Shown here piece by piece: positions 15,423-23,620 of a stretch of DNA of 64,000 nt. Location of the stretch: contig NZ_JAPEOS010000002.1 in the NCBI RefSeq assembly GCF_026340975.1, forward strand, positions 576,501 through 640,500, in the 5' to 3' direction. A program made the position numbers and the translations under genes. Source of the DNA: Streptomyces sp. NBC_01214. Its GTDB lineage: Bacteria > Actinomycetota > Actinomycetes > Streptomycetales > Streptomycetaceae. The notes under the pieces were generated by a model. That model saw only the letters and a program-made list of their open reading frames with translations, was not told the DNA's origin and did not search any database. The stretch's first letter is position 1; every line of letters begins with the position of its first letter.

Positions 15423-16493
15423 ATGACCGCCAAGCCCGCCCGCCGCACCCACCCCGTCCTGCACGCCGCCGTCGTGGGGATCCTGCTGGCCGGCAGCGCG
15501 TACTTCACCTACGAGCTGCGCAAGGAGGAGCAGTCCAAGGCCCCCGCCGTGCTGCGCGTCACCGACCAGGCGCAGCAGGCCGGCGCCCAGCAGGGCGCCC
15601 AGAAGTGGGAGCGGCTGAAGAACCCGGAGCGCTCGGTCCTGCGGGGCGCCGACGGCGCCGTCCTCGCCACCTTCACGGACGGCGCGCGCACCGCGTCCCT
15701 CACCGGCAAGAGCCGCACCTTCACCGAGCCGGCCACCACCAAGACCCGCGTCGTCACCGACAACTGGGTCCGCCTGCTGCCGGAGAGCTGGCGCAGCGGC
15801 GCGGAGCGCGAGCAGTGGTTCCAGGACTGGTTCAAGAAGTACTACGGGAGCGAGGAGGACGACCTGTTCGCCTTCGCCTTCCAGTACGGGGACCAGGCGC
15901 CGGTCAAGAAGGACGCGGCCGGCGTCCAGTACGCGGGCGACGCGGCCTTCGGGCCGCTCAACCCGAAGGGCTCCGAGGGCAACGACCTGCGCCTGGAGCA
16001 GTCGGACTTCTACGACTACCTCGGCATCCCGTACACCTTCCGCAACGGCACCACGGAAGCGCCGGAGAAGGCCAAGCACCGGGCCCTGGACTGCTCCGGC
16101 TTCATCCGCACGGTCTTCGGCTACCGCGGCCGCTTCCCCCTCATGGCCTCCGACACCGGCGGCAACGGACTGCCGCGCACCGCCAACGGAATGGCCCGCT
16201 CGAAGACCGGCGTGGACATCCTGGCGCTGGGGGGCGTCGGCCCGCAGGACCGGCCGGCCTCCGTCGACGTCCTCCAGCCGGGCGACCTGGTGTTCTTCAA
16301 GCTCGACGCGCGCACCGGCGACCGTCTGGACCACACCGGCATGTACCTCGGCAACGACAGCGAGGGGCACAAGATCTTCATATCGAGCCGTGAAGAGGCC
16401 AACGGCCCCACCATCGGCGACAAGGGCGGCGCCTCCCGCCTCGACGGCAACGGCTACTACGCCGCCGCCCTGCGCAGCGCCAAGCGCCTGTGA
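15423..16493 (+). CDS. NlpC/P60-type cysteine peptidase, membrane-anchored, 356 aa
   Basis: An N-terminal hydrophobic segment (about residues 13-30) is followed by a region rich in Gln/Glu and a C-terminal NlpC/P60 core. The nucleophile lies in ALDCSGFIRT (Cys about 224) and the His in DHTGMYLG (about 304). Between them come VDVLQPGDLVFF and a tyrosine/tryptophan-rich upstream part (WFQDWFKKYYG). Family members cut gamma-D-Glu to diamino acid bonds in peptidoglycan, a chemistry close to gamma-glutamyl polymers. It is the last gene of the pgsBC operon, 41 bases after pgsC, and may release, trim or attach the polymer. Confidence 0.85.
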   Translation: MTAKPARRTHPVLHAAVVGILLAGSAYFTYELRKEEQSKAPAVLRVTDQAQQAGAQQGAQKWERLKNPERSVLRGADGAVLATFTDGARTASLTGKSRTFTEPATTKTRVVTDNWVRLLPESWRSGAEREQWFQDWFKKYYGSEEDDLFAFAFQYGDQAPVKKDAAGVQYAGDAAFGPLNPKGSEGNDLRLEQSDFYDYLGIPYTFRNGTTEAPEKAKHRALDCSGFIRTVFGYRGRFPLMASDTGGNGLPRTANGMARSKTGVDILALGGVGPQDRPASVDVLQPGDLVFFKLDARTGDRLDHTGMYLGNDSEGHKIFISSREEANGPTIGDKGGASRLDGNGYYAAALRSAKRL

Positions 16494-16532
16494 CCCGGCC
16501 GTCCGTGCGGCCCGCGCGCGCACGGACATGCG

Positions 16533-16582
16533 AAAAGGCGGGATCAAGCGGACCCCCGTCCGCTTGATCCCGCCTTTTCCCC
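16533..16582. terminator. Bidirectional terminator between pgs operon and sigQ
   Basis: A perfect 20-bp stem (16533-16552 and 16559-16578) with a 6-base loop. The stem starts AAAA and ends TTTT, so it gives a T-run to both of the converging transcripts. Confidence 0.92.
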
Positions 16583-16647
16583 CCGCGACCCCCGTCCCAC
16601 CCCCGTAGGACGGGCCCCCCGGCCCGATGGCTTTTGTGTGTGCCGCG

Positions 16648-17346
16648 TTACGCGACGAGCTCCTCGAAGGACTCCGCCTCGTCACGGCCGAAGCTGAGCG
16701 CCTCGTCCTCCCGCAGGCGGCGCAGCGAGCGCCAGATGCTCGACTTCACCGTGCCGACGCTGATGCCGAGGATCTCCGCGATCTCCGGGTCCGTGCGGCC
16801 CTCGTAGTAGCGGAGCACCAGCATCGTGCGCTGCGGCTCCGGGATCCGGGTCAGGGCCTGCCACAGCACCGCGCGCAGCTCCGTACCGCGCATCGCGTCC
16901 GTGTCGGAGGCCGTCTCCGGCAGCTCCTCCGTCGGGTACTCGTTCAGCTTCCGCCGACGCCACGCACTGATGTGCAGGTTCGTCATCGTGCGGCGCAGGT
17001 ACCCGCCGACGGCCGCCTTGTCGCTGATCCGGTCCCAGGCGCGGTAGGTGGAGAACAGTGCGCTCTGCAGCAGGTCCTCGGCCTCGTACCGGTCGCCGGT
17101 GAGGTGGAAGGCCGTCGCGTACAGGGCGGCGCGCCGCTCCTGGACGTACGCCGTGAACTCCGCCTCCGAGGTGGAGGAAGGAGTCTGCTCGGCGGCGGGA
17201 ACCGCCTGGTACTGGTTCGCGTCAATGGCTACGACGTGGGCCGGCCGGGGACGGGCGACCGCCACCGTACGGACACCCGCCCGGCGGTTCACATCGTGCA
17301 GCCGCGTGACGACCGCGCTGGTCGTGGTGCTGTGCAGCGTGTTCAT
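16648..17346 (-). CDS. sigQ: ECF sigma factor SigQ (SigE/M-type)
   Basis: Sigma-70 region 2 (about residues 70-130, with AEDLLQSALFSTYRAWDRI and YLRRTMTN) and region 4 (about 165-215, RTMLVLRYYEGRTDPEIAEILG and VGTVKSSIWRSLRRLRE) are complete. Position next to divergent afsQ1-afsQ2 identifies it as SigQ; in S. coelicolor the AfsQ1 regulator activates sigQ, and sigQ influences antibiotic production and development. A GTCAC-N6-GTCAC AfsQ1 box lies about 95-110 bases upstream of its start. An extra 60-residue N-terminal extension precedes region 2. It converges with the pgs operon and shares a terminator. Confidence 0.92.
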   Translation of the reverse strand: MNTLHSTTTSAVVTRLHDVNRRAGVRTVAVARPRPAHVVAIDANQYQAVPAAEQTPSSTSEAEFTAYVQERRAALYATAFHLTGDRYEAEDLLQSALFSTYRAWDRISDKAAVGGYLRRTMTNLHISAWRRRKLNEYPTEELPETASDTDAMRGTELRAVLWQALTRIPEPQRTMLVLRYYEGRTDPEIAEILGISVGTVKSSIWRSLRRLREDEALSFGRDEAESFEELVA

Positions 17347-17439
17347 CTCGCGCCCCCCGTCGTGGAGTGTCTCTGCTTCGGTCCGTCGTGCGTTGATGAA
17401 AAGATTGCCCGGCCGACTTAACCGCGGTGTCCGTCGACT

Positions 17440-17455
17440 GTCACAGCCGTGTCAC
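17440..17455. promoter_or_regulatory. AfsQ1 binding site (GTCAC-N6-GTCAC)
   Basis: Two GTCAC half-sites separated by exactly six bases (AGCCGT) lie in the sigQ-afsQ1 intergenic region. This matches the direct-repeat consensus GTNAC-N6-GTNAC reported for AfsQ1 of S. coelicolor. On the sigQ strand it reads GTGAC-N6-GTGAC. Confidence 0.8.
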
Positions 17456-17535
17456 AGCGACTTCTGACAGGACCCCGACAGGATCACGTCGCACGACGGT
17501 CGAACTCCCGACGGCCGATGGGACAGAATGAGCCC

Positions 17536-18213
17536 GTGCCTTTCCTGTTGCTGATCGAGGACGACGACGCCATCCGCACGGCCCTCGAACTCTCCCTGTC
17601 TCGCCAGGGCCACCGTGTGGCCACTGCGGCGACGGGCGAGGACGGCCTGAAACTGCTGCGCGAGCAGCGGCCGGATCTGATCGTGCTGGACGTGATGCTG
17701 CCCGGGATCGACGGCTTCGAGGTGTGCCGGCGGATCCGCCGCACCGACCAGCTGCCGATCATCCTGCTCACCGCGCGCAGCGATGACATCGACGTGGTCG
17801 TCGGCTTGGAGTCCGGAGCCGACGACTACGTGGTCAAGCCCGTCCAGGGCCGGGTCCTCGACGCCCGGATCCGGGCCGTACTGCGCCGCGGCGAGCGCGA
17901 GTCGAGCGATTCGGCGAGCTTCGGCTCCCTGGTCATCGACCGGGCCGCCATGACCGTGACGAAGAACGGCGAGGACCTCCAGCTCACGCCGACCGAGCTG
18001 CGGCTGCTGCTCGAACTGAGCCGCCGGCCCGGGCAGGCGCTCTCGCGCCAGCAGCTGCTGAGGCTGGTCTGGGAGCACGACTACCTCGGTGACTCGCGGC
18101 TCGTCGACGCCTGCGTACAGCGGCTGCGCGCCAAGGTCGAGGACGTGCCGTCCTCGCCCACCCTGATCCGTACCGTCCGGGGCGTCGGCTACCGCCTGGA
18201 CTCCCCACAGTGA
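17536..18213 (+). CDS. afsQ1: Response regulator AfsQ1 (OmpR family)
   Basis: A receiver domain with acidic pocket (IEDDD at residues 7-11), phosphorylated Asp at residue 52 in LIVLDVMLPG and Lys in DDYVVKPV, then an OmpR-type winged helix (LQLTPTELRLLLELSRRPG to GVGYRLD). The 225-residue length and sequence match AfsQ1 as I know it from S. coelicolor. AfsQ1 links nitrogen, especially glutamate, supply to antibiotic production and represses or activates nitrogen and phosphate genes. The GTG at 17536 gives the normal N-terminus. The stop overlaps the start of afsQ2. Confidence 0.97.
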   Translation: MPFLLLIEDDDAIRTALELSLSRQGHRVATAATGEDGLKLLREQRPDLIVLDVMLPGIDGFEVCRRIRRTDQLPIILLTARSDDIDVVVGLESGADDYVVKPVQGRVLDARIRAVLRRGERESSDSASFGSLVIDRAAMTVTKNGEDLQLTPTELRLLLELSRRPGQALSRQQLLRLVWEHDYLGDSRLVDACVQRLRAKVEDVPSSPTLIRTVRGVGYRLDSPQ

Positions 18214-19697
18214 TCCGGGCGTTGCTCGCGGGCCGGCGCTGGACCAGCCTGCGGCTGCGGCTCCTCATGGTGTTCTCCCTGGTCGCGCTCACGGCCGCGG
18301 TCTCGGCCTCCGGCATCGCCTACTGGCTCAACCGGGAGGCCGTCCTCACCCGCGTCCAGGACGCGGCACTCGGCGACTTCCGGCAGGAGATGCAGAACCG
18401 TGCCGCCGCGCTGCCCGCCGACCCCACCGCCGAGGAGCTGCAGCGCACCGCCGAACTGATGGCGGGCAGCAGCCCCGGGTACAGCGTGCTGCTGGTGCAG
18501 GTGGGCAAGGACAACCGGCAGGTCTTCGGCGCGGCGGGGCCCGACTCCTTCGGGCTGGCCAACGTACCGAAGTCCCTGCAGAACGCGGTCAACGACCGGC
18601 AGAAGACCACCGCCGCGAACGACTCCGAGTACCACGTGTACTGGCAGCGGACGAAGCCGCGCGGCAATCCGTACCTGATCGGCGGGACGCGGATCGTCGG
18701 TGGCGGGCTCACCGGCTACATGTCCAAGTCCCTGGCGCAGGAGCGGGACGACCTGAACGCGCTCGGCTGGTCGCTGACCATCGCCACCGGTCTCGCGCTG
18801 CTCGGCTCCGCCCTGCTGGCACAGGCCGCGGCCCGTACCGTGCTCAAGCCCGTGCAACGGCTCGGGGACGCGGCGCGGCGGCTCGGCGAGGGCGAGCTGG
18901 ACCACCGCCTCGACGTGTCGGGCACGGACGAACTCGCCGACCTGTCGCACACCTTCAACAAGACGGCCGAAGCGCTGGAGAAGAAGGTCGCCGACATGAG
19001 CGCGCGGGAGGAGTCGAGCCGGCGCTTCGTCGCCGACATGTCGCACGAGCTGCGGACGCCGCTGACCGCGCTGACGGCGGTGGCCGAGGTGCTGGAGGAA
19101 GAGGTCGACGACCTCGATCCGATGATCGCGCCGGCCGTGGCCCTCGTCGTCAGCGAGACGCGCCGCCTCAACGACCTGGTGGAGAACCTGATGGAGGTCA
19201 CCCGCTTCGACGCGGGTACGGCCAGGCTGGTGCTGGACGACGTGAACGTCGCCGACCAGGTCACGGCCTGCATCGACGCCCGGGCCTGGCTCGACGCGGT
19301 CGAACTCGACGCCGAGCGGGGCATCGTGGTCCGCCTCGACCCGCGCCGCCTCGACGTCATCCTCGCCAACCTGATCGGCAACGCCCTCAAGCACGGCGGC
19401 TCGCCGGTACGGGTGTCGGTGACGGTGGAGGGGGAGTGGCTGGTGATCGCGGTGCAGGACAACGGTCCGGGCATCCCCGAGGAGGTCCTGCCGCACGTCT
19501 TCGACCGGTTCTACAAGGCGAGCGCGTCGCGGCCGAAGTCGGACGGCAGCGGGCTCGGCCTGTCGATCGCCATGGAGAACGCGCACATCCACGGCGGCGA
19601 CATCACGGCCGCCAACGTGGCGGGCGGCGGGGCGCTGTTCACGCTGCGGCTGCCGGTGGACGTGGGAAAGGTGATCGCGGGTGACGAGGATGCGTAG
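18210..19697 (+). CDS. afsQ2: Sensor histidine kinase AfsQ2
   Basis: Two transmembrane helices (about 14-36 and 187-208) flank an extracytoplasmic sensor domain of about 150 residues; then a HAMP domain, a dimerisation domain with the phospho-accepting His in FVADMSHELRTPLTAL (about residue 279), and an ATPase domain with NLIGNALKHG, DNGPGIP and SGLGLSIA. It phosphorylates AfsQ1. GTG at 18210 overlaps the afsQ1 stop by 4 bases, and its own 3' end overlaps the downstream lipoprotein gene by 17 bases, so the three genes form one transcription unit. Confidence 0.97.
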   Translation: MIRALLAGRRWTSLRLRLLMVFSLVALTAAVSASGIAYWLNREAVLTRVQDAALGDFRQEMQNRAAALPADPTAEELQRTAELMAGSSPGYSVLLVQVGKDNRQVFGAAGPDSFGLANVPKSLQNAVNDRQKTTAANDSEYHVYWQRTKPRGNPYLIGGTRIVGGGLTGYMSKSLAQERDDLNALGWSLTIATGLALLGSALLAQAAARTVLKPVQRLGDAARRLGEGELDHRLDVSGTDELADLSHTFNKTAEALEKKVADMSAREESSRRFVADMSHELRTPLTALTAVAEVLEEEVDDLDPMIAPAVALVVSETRRLNDLVENLMEVTRFDAGTARLVLDDVNVADQVTACIDARAWLDAVELDAERGIVVRLDPRRLDVILANLIGNALKHGGSPVRVSVTVEGEWLVIAVQDNGPGIPEEVLPHVFDRFYKASASRPKSDGSGLGLSIAMENAHIHGGDITAANVAGGGALFTLRLPVDVGKVIAGDEDA

Positions 19698-20328
19698 GGC
19701 GCTGCCGGTTCGGCCGGGGGTACCGGTGGTGCTGGTCCCGTTCGTCGCGGTAGCGCTGCTCGCGACGTCGGCGTGCGGGATCAGGGCGACGACCGTGCCG
19801 GTGGACGTGGGCCCGGCACCGTCGCGGGTGTCGTGCGACACGCAGGAGCAGCCGAGCGGGGTGCAGGGCTTCCGGGCCACCGTGGAACTGGTGTGCGGAT
19901 CGCAGCTGGTGGGCGTGGAACGAGTGGTTCCGGTGCCCGAGAAGAAGCCCGTACGCGACCCCCTCGCGCTGGTCGCGCAGGCGCTGCTGGAAGCGCTGGA
20001 GCGGACGCCGAGCACGGAGGAGCGGGACGCCGGCTTCACGAGCGAGGTCCCGGTCGGGCTGTCGGCGGGAGTGCCGAGGGCGGGCGACCCGGCGGGCACG
20101 GTGCGGCTCAGCCGCAGGCCGGAGGACCTGCCGCCGGTGGCGCTCTCGCAGATCGTGTGCACGCTCGCGGGCAGCGAGGCCCTGAAGGCGACCCCGGGCC
20201 CGGTGATCCTGGGCGGGCCGGACGTGGATCCGCCGCGGGCGTGGGAATGCACGGAGGCGGTCCGTTCGCGGCCGGAGTCGGTACCAACGCTGGGCGAACT
20301 GGTCCGCCCGACGCCTACGCCTTCCTGA
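19681..20328 (+). CDS. Lipoprotein of the afsQ operon, 215 aa
   Basis: A type II signal peptide with lipobox LATSAC (Cys about residue 32) followed by a soluble domain whose C-terminal part resembles GerMN/sporulation-type repeats only weakly. Its coupling to afsQ2 (17-base overlap) and conservation of this gene order in streptomycetes suggest that it works with the sensor at the outer membrane face, possibly modulating signal detection. That role is inference. Confidence 0.85.
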   Translation: MTRMRRALPVRPGVPVVLVPFVAVALLATSACGIRATTVPVDVGPAPSRVSCDTQEQPSGVQGFRATVELVCGSQLVGVERVVPVPEKKPVRDPLALVAQALLEALERTPSTEERDAGFTSEVPVGLSAGVPRAGDPAGTVRLSRRPEDLPPVALSQIVCTLAGSEALKATPGPVILGGPDVDPPRAWECTEAVRSRPESVPTLGELVRPTPTPS

Positions 20329-20865
20329 CGCGCCGCAGGTTCCGGTCGGTTCGGGCGGGCGCGGCGCCGGCCTCCGACCGGCGTGCGCGCCGCACTCCTC
20401 CTTGACGCGCCGCACTGCTCCTTGACGCGCCGCTCGCGCGGCTCGGCGCCGGGGCGCCTCACCGGCTTCGCGTCGCTGGGCCGGCCTCCGACCGGCGTGC
20501 GGTCGGCCCCGGTCGCGGGGAGGCTTTGCGCTGTTGCGGTGGCTTCCGGCTGGCATGTGGTGGGCCCTGGTCGCGGGGAGGTTTCGCGGTGCTGCGGCGG
20601 CTTTGGTTGCGGGGGCCGGCGCGTTGTTGTGTGGTGCGGTCGACGTTCGGGCCGGCCGGGCCCGTCCGAGAACGCCGACGGCCCCCGAGCCGGAGCTCAA
20701 GGGGGCCGAAGGGAGAAAAAGGGCCCGGTCCCGCCGGACGGGGCGGGACCGGGCCGGGCAGGGGGCCGAAGCCCCGGCCCCGTGCCCGACGGACGGAGTC
20801 CGGCACGGCGGCGCGAAGCCGGTGAGGCCCCCCGGGGCCGTGGCGCGCGGAACGTGCCGGCGGGA
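20329..20865. other. Intergenic stretch with short repeats, no gene seen
   Basis: No convincing coding frame on either strand. It holds a 20-bp tandem repeat (CGCGCCGCACTSCTCCTTGA, from about 20387 to 20426), a 22-bp direct repeat (core GCCGGCCTCCGACCGGCGTGCG-like) at 20366 and 20480, a second pair with core GGTCGCGGGGAGG near 20510 and 20570, and at its right end the terminator of the phospho-sugar mutase gene. Confidence 0.6.
20715..20755 (-). terminator. Rho-independent terminator of the phospho-sugar mutase gene
   Basis: A 14-bp perfect stem (GGCCCGGTCCCGCC at 20722-20735, complement at 20742-20755). The run AAAAA at 20716-20720 becomes a T-run on the minus strand, so it ends transcripts coming from the mutase gene about 110 bases earlier. 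Confidence 0.8.
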
Positions 20866-22524
20866 TCAGATGCCCATGGCCGCGGAGAGGTCCTTCTTGA
20901 TCGCGTCCAGGACCTCCTGGCCGCGGACGCGGGCCGCCGCCAGGTCGGAGGCCTCGGCCACGGGGACCACGACCTCCAGGTAGCACTTCAGCTTCGGCTC
21001 GGTACCCGACGGGCGGGCGATGACCCGGGCCTTGTACGCGCCGTCCAGGTAGTAGCGCAGGCCGTCCGTGGGCGGGAGGCTCTCCGTGCCCTTGGACAGG
21101 TCCTCCGCCGAGACCACCCGCAGACCCGCCAGCGACACCGGCGGCTGCGCGCGCAGCGCCGCCATCGCGTCGGCGATGATCGACAGGTCCGAGACGCGCA
21201 CCGACAGCTGGTCCGTGGCGTGCAGGCCGTGGGCCATCGCCAGGTCGTCCAGCAGGTCGGTCAGGGTGCGGCCCTGCTCCTTGAGCACCGAGGCCAGCTC
21301 CGCCACCAGCAGGGCGGCGGTGACGCCGTCCTTGTCGCGGACGCCCTCGGGGTCCACGCAGTAGCCGAGCGCCTCCTCGTAGCCGTAGCGCAGGCCCTCG
21401 ACGCGGGCGATCCACTTGAAGCCGGTGAGGGTCTCCTCGTAGCCGACGCCCGCCGCCTCCGCGATCCGGCCCAGGAGGCTGGAGGAGACGATGGACTCGG
21501 CGAAGACGCCGCGTGCGCCCTTGTGGACCAGGTGGGCCGCCAGCAGCGCGCCGACCTCGTCGCCGCGCAGCATCCGCCAGCCGTCCGCGGTGGGCACGGC
21601 CACGGCGCAGCGGTCCGCGTCCGGGTCGTTGGCGATCACGATGTCGGGCTGGACCTCGGCGGCCTTCGCGAAGGCCAGGTCCATCGCGCCCGGCTCCTCC
21701 GGGTTCGGGAACGCCACGGTCGGGAAGGCCGGGTCGGGCTCGGCCTGCTCGGCGACGAGCACCGGCTCCGGGAAGCCGTGCCGGGCGAAGGCCGCCATGA
21801 CGACGTCCTTGCCGACGCCGTGCATCGCCGTGTAGACGGTCCGCACGCCCCGGGGGGAGCCGGGGGTCAGGACGGCGTCCGTGCGCGCCAGGTACGCCTC
21901 CAGGACCTCGTCGCCGAGCTCCTGCCAGCCGGACTCCGGACGCGGTACGTCGGCCAGCTTCTCGACCGCCGCGATCTGCGCCGCGATCTCGGTGTCGGCC
22001 GGGGAGACGATCTGCGAGCCGTCGCCGAGGTAGACCTTGTAGCCGTTGTCCCGGGGCGGGTTGTGGCTCGCGGTCACCTCGACGCCGGCGACGGCGCCGA
22101 GGTGCCTTATCGCGTACGCGAGGACGGGCGTCGGCAGCGGGCGGGGCAGGAGGGCCGCGCGCAGCCCGGCACCGGTCATGACGGCCGCGGTGTCGCGGGC
22201 GAAGTCCGCCGACTTGTAGCGGGCGTCGTAACCGACGACGACCAGGCCGCCGTCGTGGCCCTGGGCCTTCAGGTAGGCCGCGAGGCCCGCCGCGGCCCGG
22301 ATGACCACGCCGCGGTTCATCCGCATCGGGCCGGCGCCGATCTCACCGCGCAGTCCGGCGGTGCCGAACTGCAGGGTGCCCGAGAAACGGTCCGCGAGCT
22401 CCGCGGTGTCGCCGGCCTCGATGAGCGCGGACAGTTCCGCGGCCGTCTCCGGGTCCGGGTCCTCGGCCAGCCAGGCCTGCGCCCGGATGATCAGGTCGTC
22501 CTGTGCCTGTGCCTGTTCCTGCAC
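20866..22524 (-). CDS. Phospho-sugar mutase (phosphomannomutase/PGM2-like, possible phosphopentomutase)
   Basis: An alpha-D-phosphohexomutase of 552 residues. The active-site serine loop is TASHNPPRDNGYK (about residue 150), the metal-binding loop DPDADR (about 300), and the phosphate-binding site RPSGTEPKLK is near the C-terminus. The long form resembles PGM2-type enzymes, some of which interconvert (deoxy)ribose 1- and 5-phosphate. It is 28 bases downstream of purine nucleoside phosphorylase, whose product is a pentose 1-phosphate, so a phosphopentomutase role is attractive. Classical annotation would be phosphomannomutase; the true substrate is not shown by sequence. Confidence 0.9.
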   Translation of the reverse strand: MQEQAQAQDDLIIRAQAWLAEDPDPETAAELSALIEAGDTAELADRFSGTLQFGTAGLRGEIGAGPMRMNRGVVIRAAAGLAAYLKAQGHDGGLVVVGYDARYKSADFARDTAAVMTGAGLRAALLPRPLPTPVLAYAIRHLGAVAGVEVTASHNPPRDNGYKVYLGDGSQIVSPADTEIAAQIAAVEKLADVPRPESGWQELGDEVLEAYLARTDAVLTPGSPRGVRTVYTAMHGVGKDVVMAAFARHGFPEPVLVAEQAEPDPAFPTVAFPNPEEPGAMDLAFAKAAEVQPDIVIANDPDADRCAVAVPTADGWRMLRGDEVGALLAAHLVHKGARGVFAESIVSSSLLGRIAEAAGVGYEETLTGFKWIARVEGLRYGYEEALGYCVDPEGVRDKDGVTAALLVAELASVLKEQGRTLTDLLDDLAMAHGLHATDQLSVRVSDLSIIADAMAALRAQPPVSLAGLRVVSAEDLSKGTESLPPTDGLRYYLDGAYKARVIARPSGTEPKLKCYLEVVVPVAEASDLAAARVRGQEVLDAIKKDLSAAMGI

Positions 22525-22552
22525 TGCTTCCGCCTTAGCTCTCGTACGTCGA

Positions 22553-23359
22553 TCAGATGCGGGCGAGGACCTGCGTCAGCAGCGTGCCCATGCGGGCGGC
22601 CGAGTCACGGCCGGCCTGGAGGACCTCTTCGTGGTTCAGCGGCTCGCCGGACAGGCCCGCCGCCAGGTTGGTGACCAGGGAGATGCCGAGCACCTCGGCG
22701 CCGGCCTCACGGGCGGCGATGGCCTCCAGAACGGTGGACATGCCGACCAGGTCGGCGCCCATGACGCGGATCATGTTGATCTCGGCCGGGGTCTCGTAGT
22801 GCGGGCCGGGGAACTGGACGTAGACGCCCTCTTCGAGGCTCGCGTCGATCTCCTTGCACATCGCGCGCAGGCGCGGCGAGTACAGGTCGGTGAGGTCGAC
22901 GAAGTTCGCGCCGACGATCGGCGAGGTGGCCGTCAGGTTGAGGTGGTCGCTGATCAGGACGGGCTGGCCGGGCTTCATGCCCTCGCGCAGACCGCCGCAG
23001 CCGTTGGTCAGCACGACGGTCTTGCAGCCTGCGGCGACGGCGGTGCGCACGCCGTGGGCGACGGCGGCGACGCCGCGGCCCTCGTAGAAGTGGGTCCGGC
23101 CGAGGAAGACCAGCGCGCGCTTGTCGCCGATCTTGTACGAGCGGATCTTGCCGCCGTGGCCTTCGACGGCGGCGGGCGGGAAGCCGGGCAGCTCGGTGAC
23201 GAGGAACTCGGCCTCGGGGGCGCCGAGCGCCTCTGCGGCGGGGGCCCATCCGGAGCCCATGACGAGGGCGACATCGTGGGTGTCCACGCCGGTCAGCTCA
23301 CGCAGGCGAGCGGCTGCGGCGTCGGCGGCGGCGAAGGGGTCGGTAACAGATGCGTTCAC
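22553..23359 (-). CDS. Purine nucleoside phosphorylase
   Basis: Phosphorolysis of purine (deoxy)nucleosides to base and pentose 1-phosphate. The 268-residue length and motifs fit the trimeric class: LVMGSGWAPAAEALG for phosphate binding, RTHFYEGRG, VVLTNGCGGLREGM and FPGPHYETPAEINMIR for base and sugar binding. GTG at 23359 (VNASVTDP) is the likely start; the frame upstream is not conserved-looking. A -10-like TACGCT lies 7 bases before the GTG, suggesting a leaderless message. The operator CTACGCGCGTAG sits 26 bases upstream of the start. Confidence 0.93.
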   Translation of the reverse strand: MNASVTDPFAAADAAAARLRELTGVDTHDVALVMGSGWAPAAEALGAPEAEFLVTELPGFPPAAVEGHGGKIRSYKIGDKRALVFLGRTHFYEGRGVAAVAHGVRTAVAAGCKTVVLTNGCGGLREGMKPGQPVLISDHLNLTATSPIVGANFVDLTDLYSPRLRAMCKEIDASLEEGVYVQFPGPHYETPAEINMIRVMGADLVGMSTVLEAIAAREAGAEVLGISLVTNLAAGLSGEPLNHEEVLQAGRDSAARMGTLLTQVLARI

Positions 23360-23384
23360 GCGGACGAGCGTAACCGTTTTCTGG

Positions 23385-23396
23385 CTACGCGCGTAG
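23385..23396. promoter_or_regulatory. Palindromic operator CTACGCGCGTAG (phosphorylase copy)
   Basis: Identical to the site in the deoC promoter and located where the -35 element of the phosphorylase gene should be. It indicates that the phosphorylase-mutase pair and the deoC operon answer to the same regulator. Confidence 0.65.
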
Positions 23397-23469
23397 ATGG
23401 CACAGCTCACGGTGTTCGGATCGTTGCCTTGTCGTTTCCGCCCAAACGTCCCCGCGGGGTGGCGGGGCC

Positions 23470-23584
23470 GAGGGATCGGGGCTCCGCCCCGGACCCCGCG
23501 CCTCAAACGCCGGCGGGGCTGGGAAAGCAGGGCGCCGGCGGGGGTGGGAAAGCAGGGCGCCGGCGGGCTGGAAAAGCGGGGCGC
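23470..23584. repeat. Half copy of a dispersed Streptomyces repeat with a 25-bp tandem array
   Basis: Contains GGGGCTCCGCCCCGGACCCC followed by CTCAAACGCCGGCGGGGCTG, the same left arm as the large palindrome at 26816. It continues into three tandem units of 25, 25 and 24 bp (starting at 23511, 23536 and 23561; core CGGCGGGGSTGGGAAAGC). Confidence 0.8.
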
Positions 23585-23620
23585 GGTGGGGGTGGATCGG
23601 TTGGGCGGCCCCGCAGGGGG

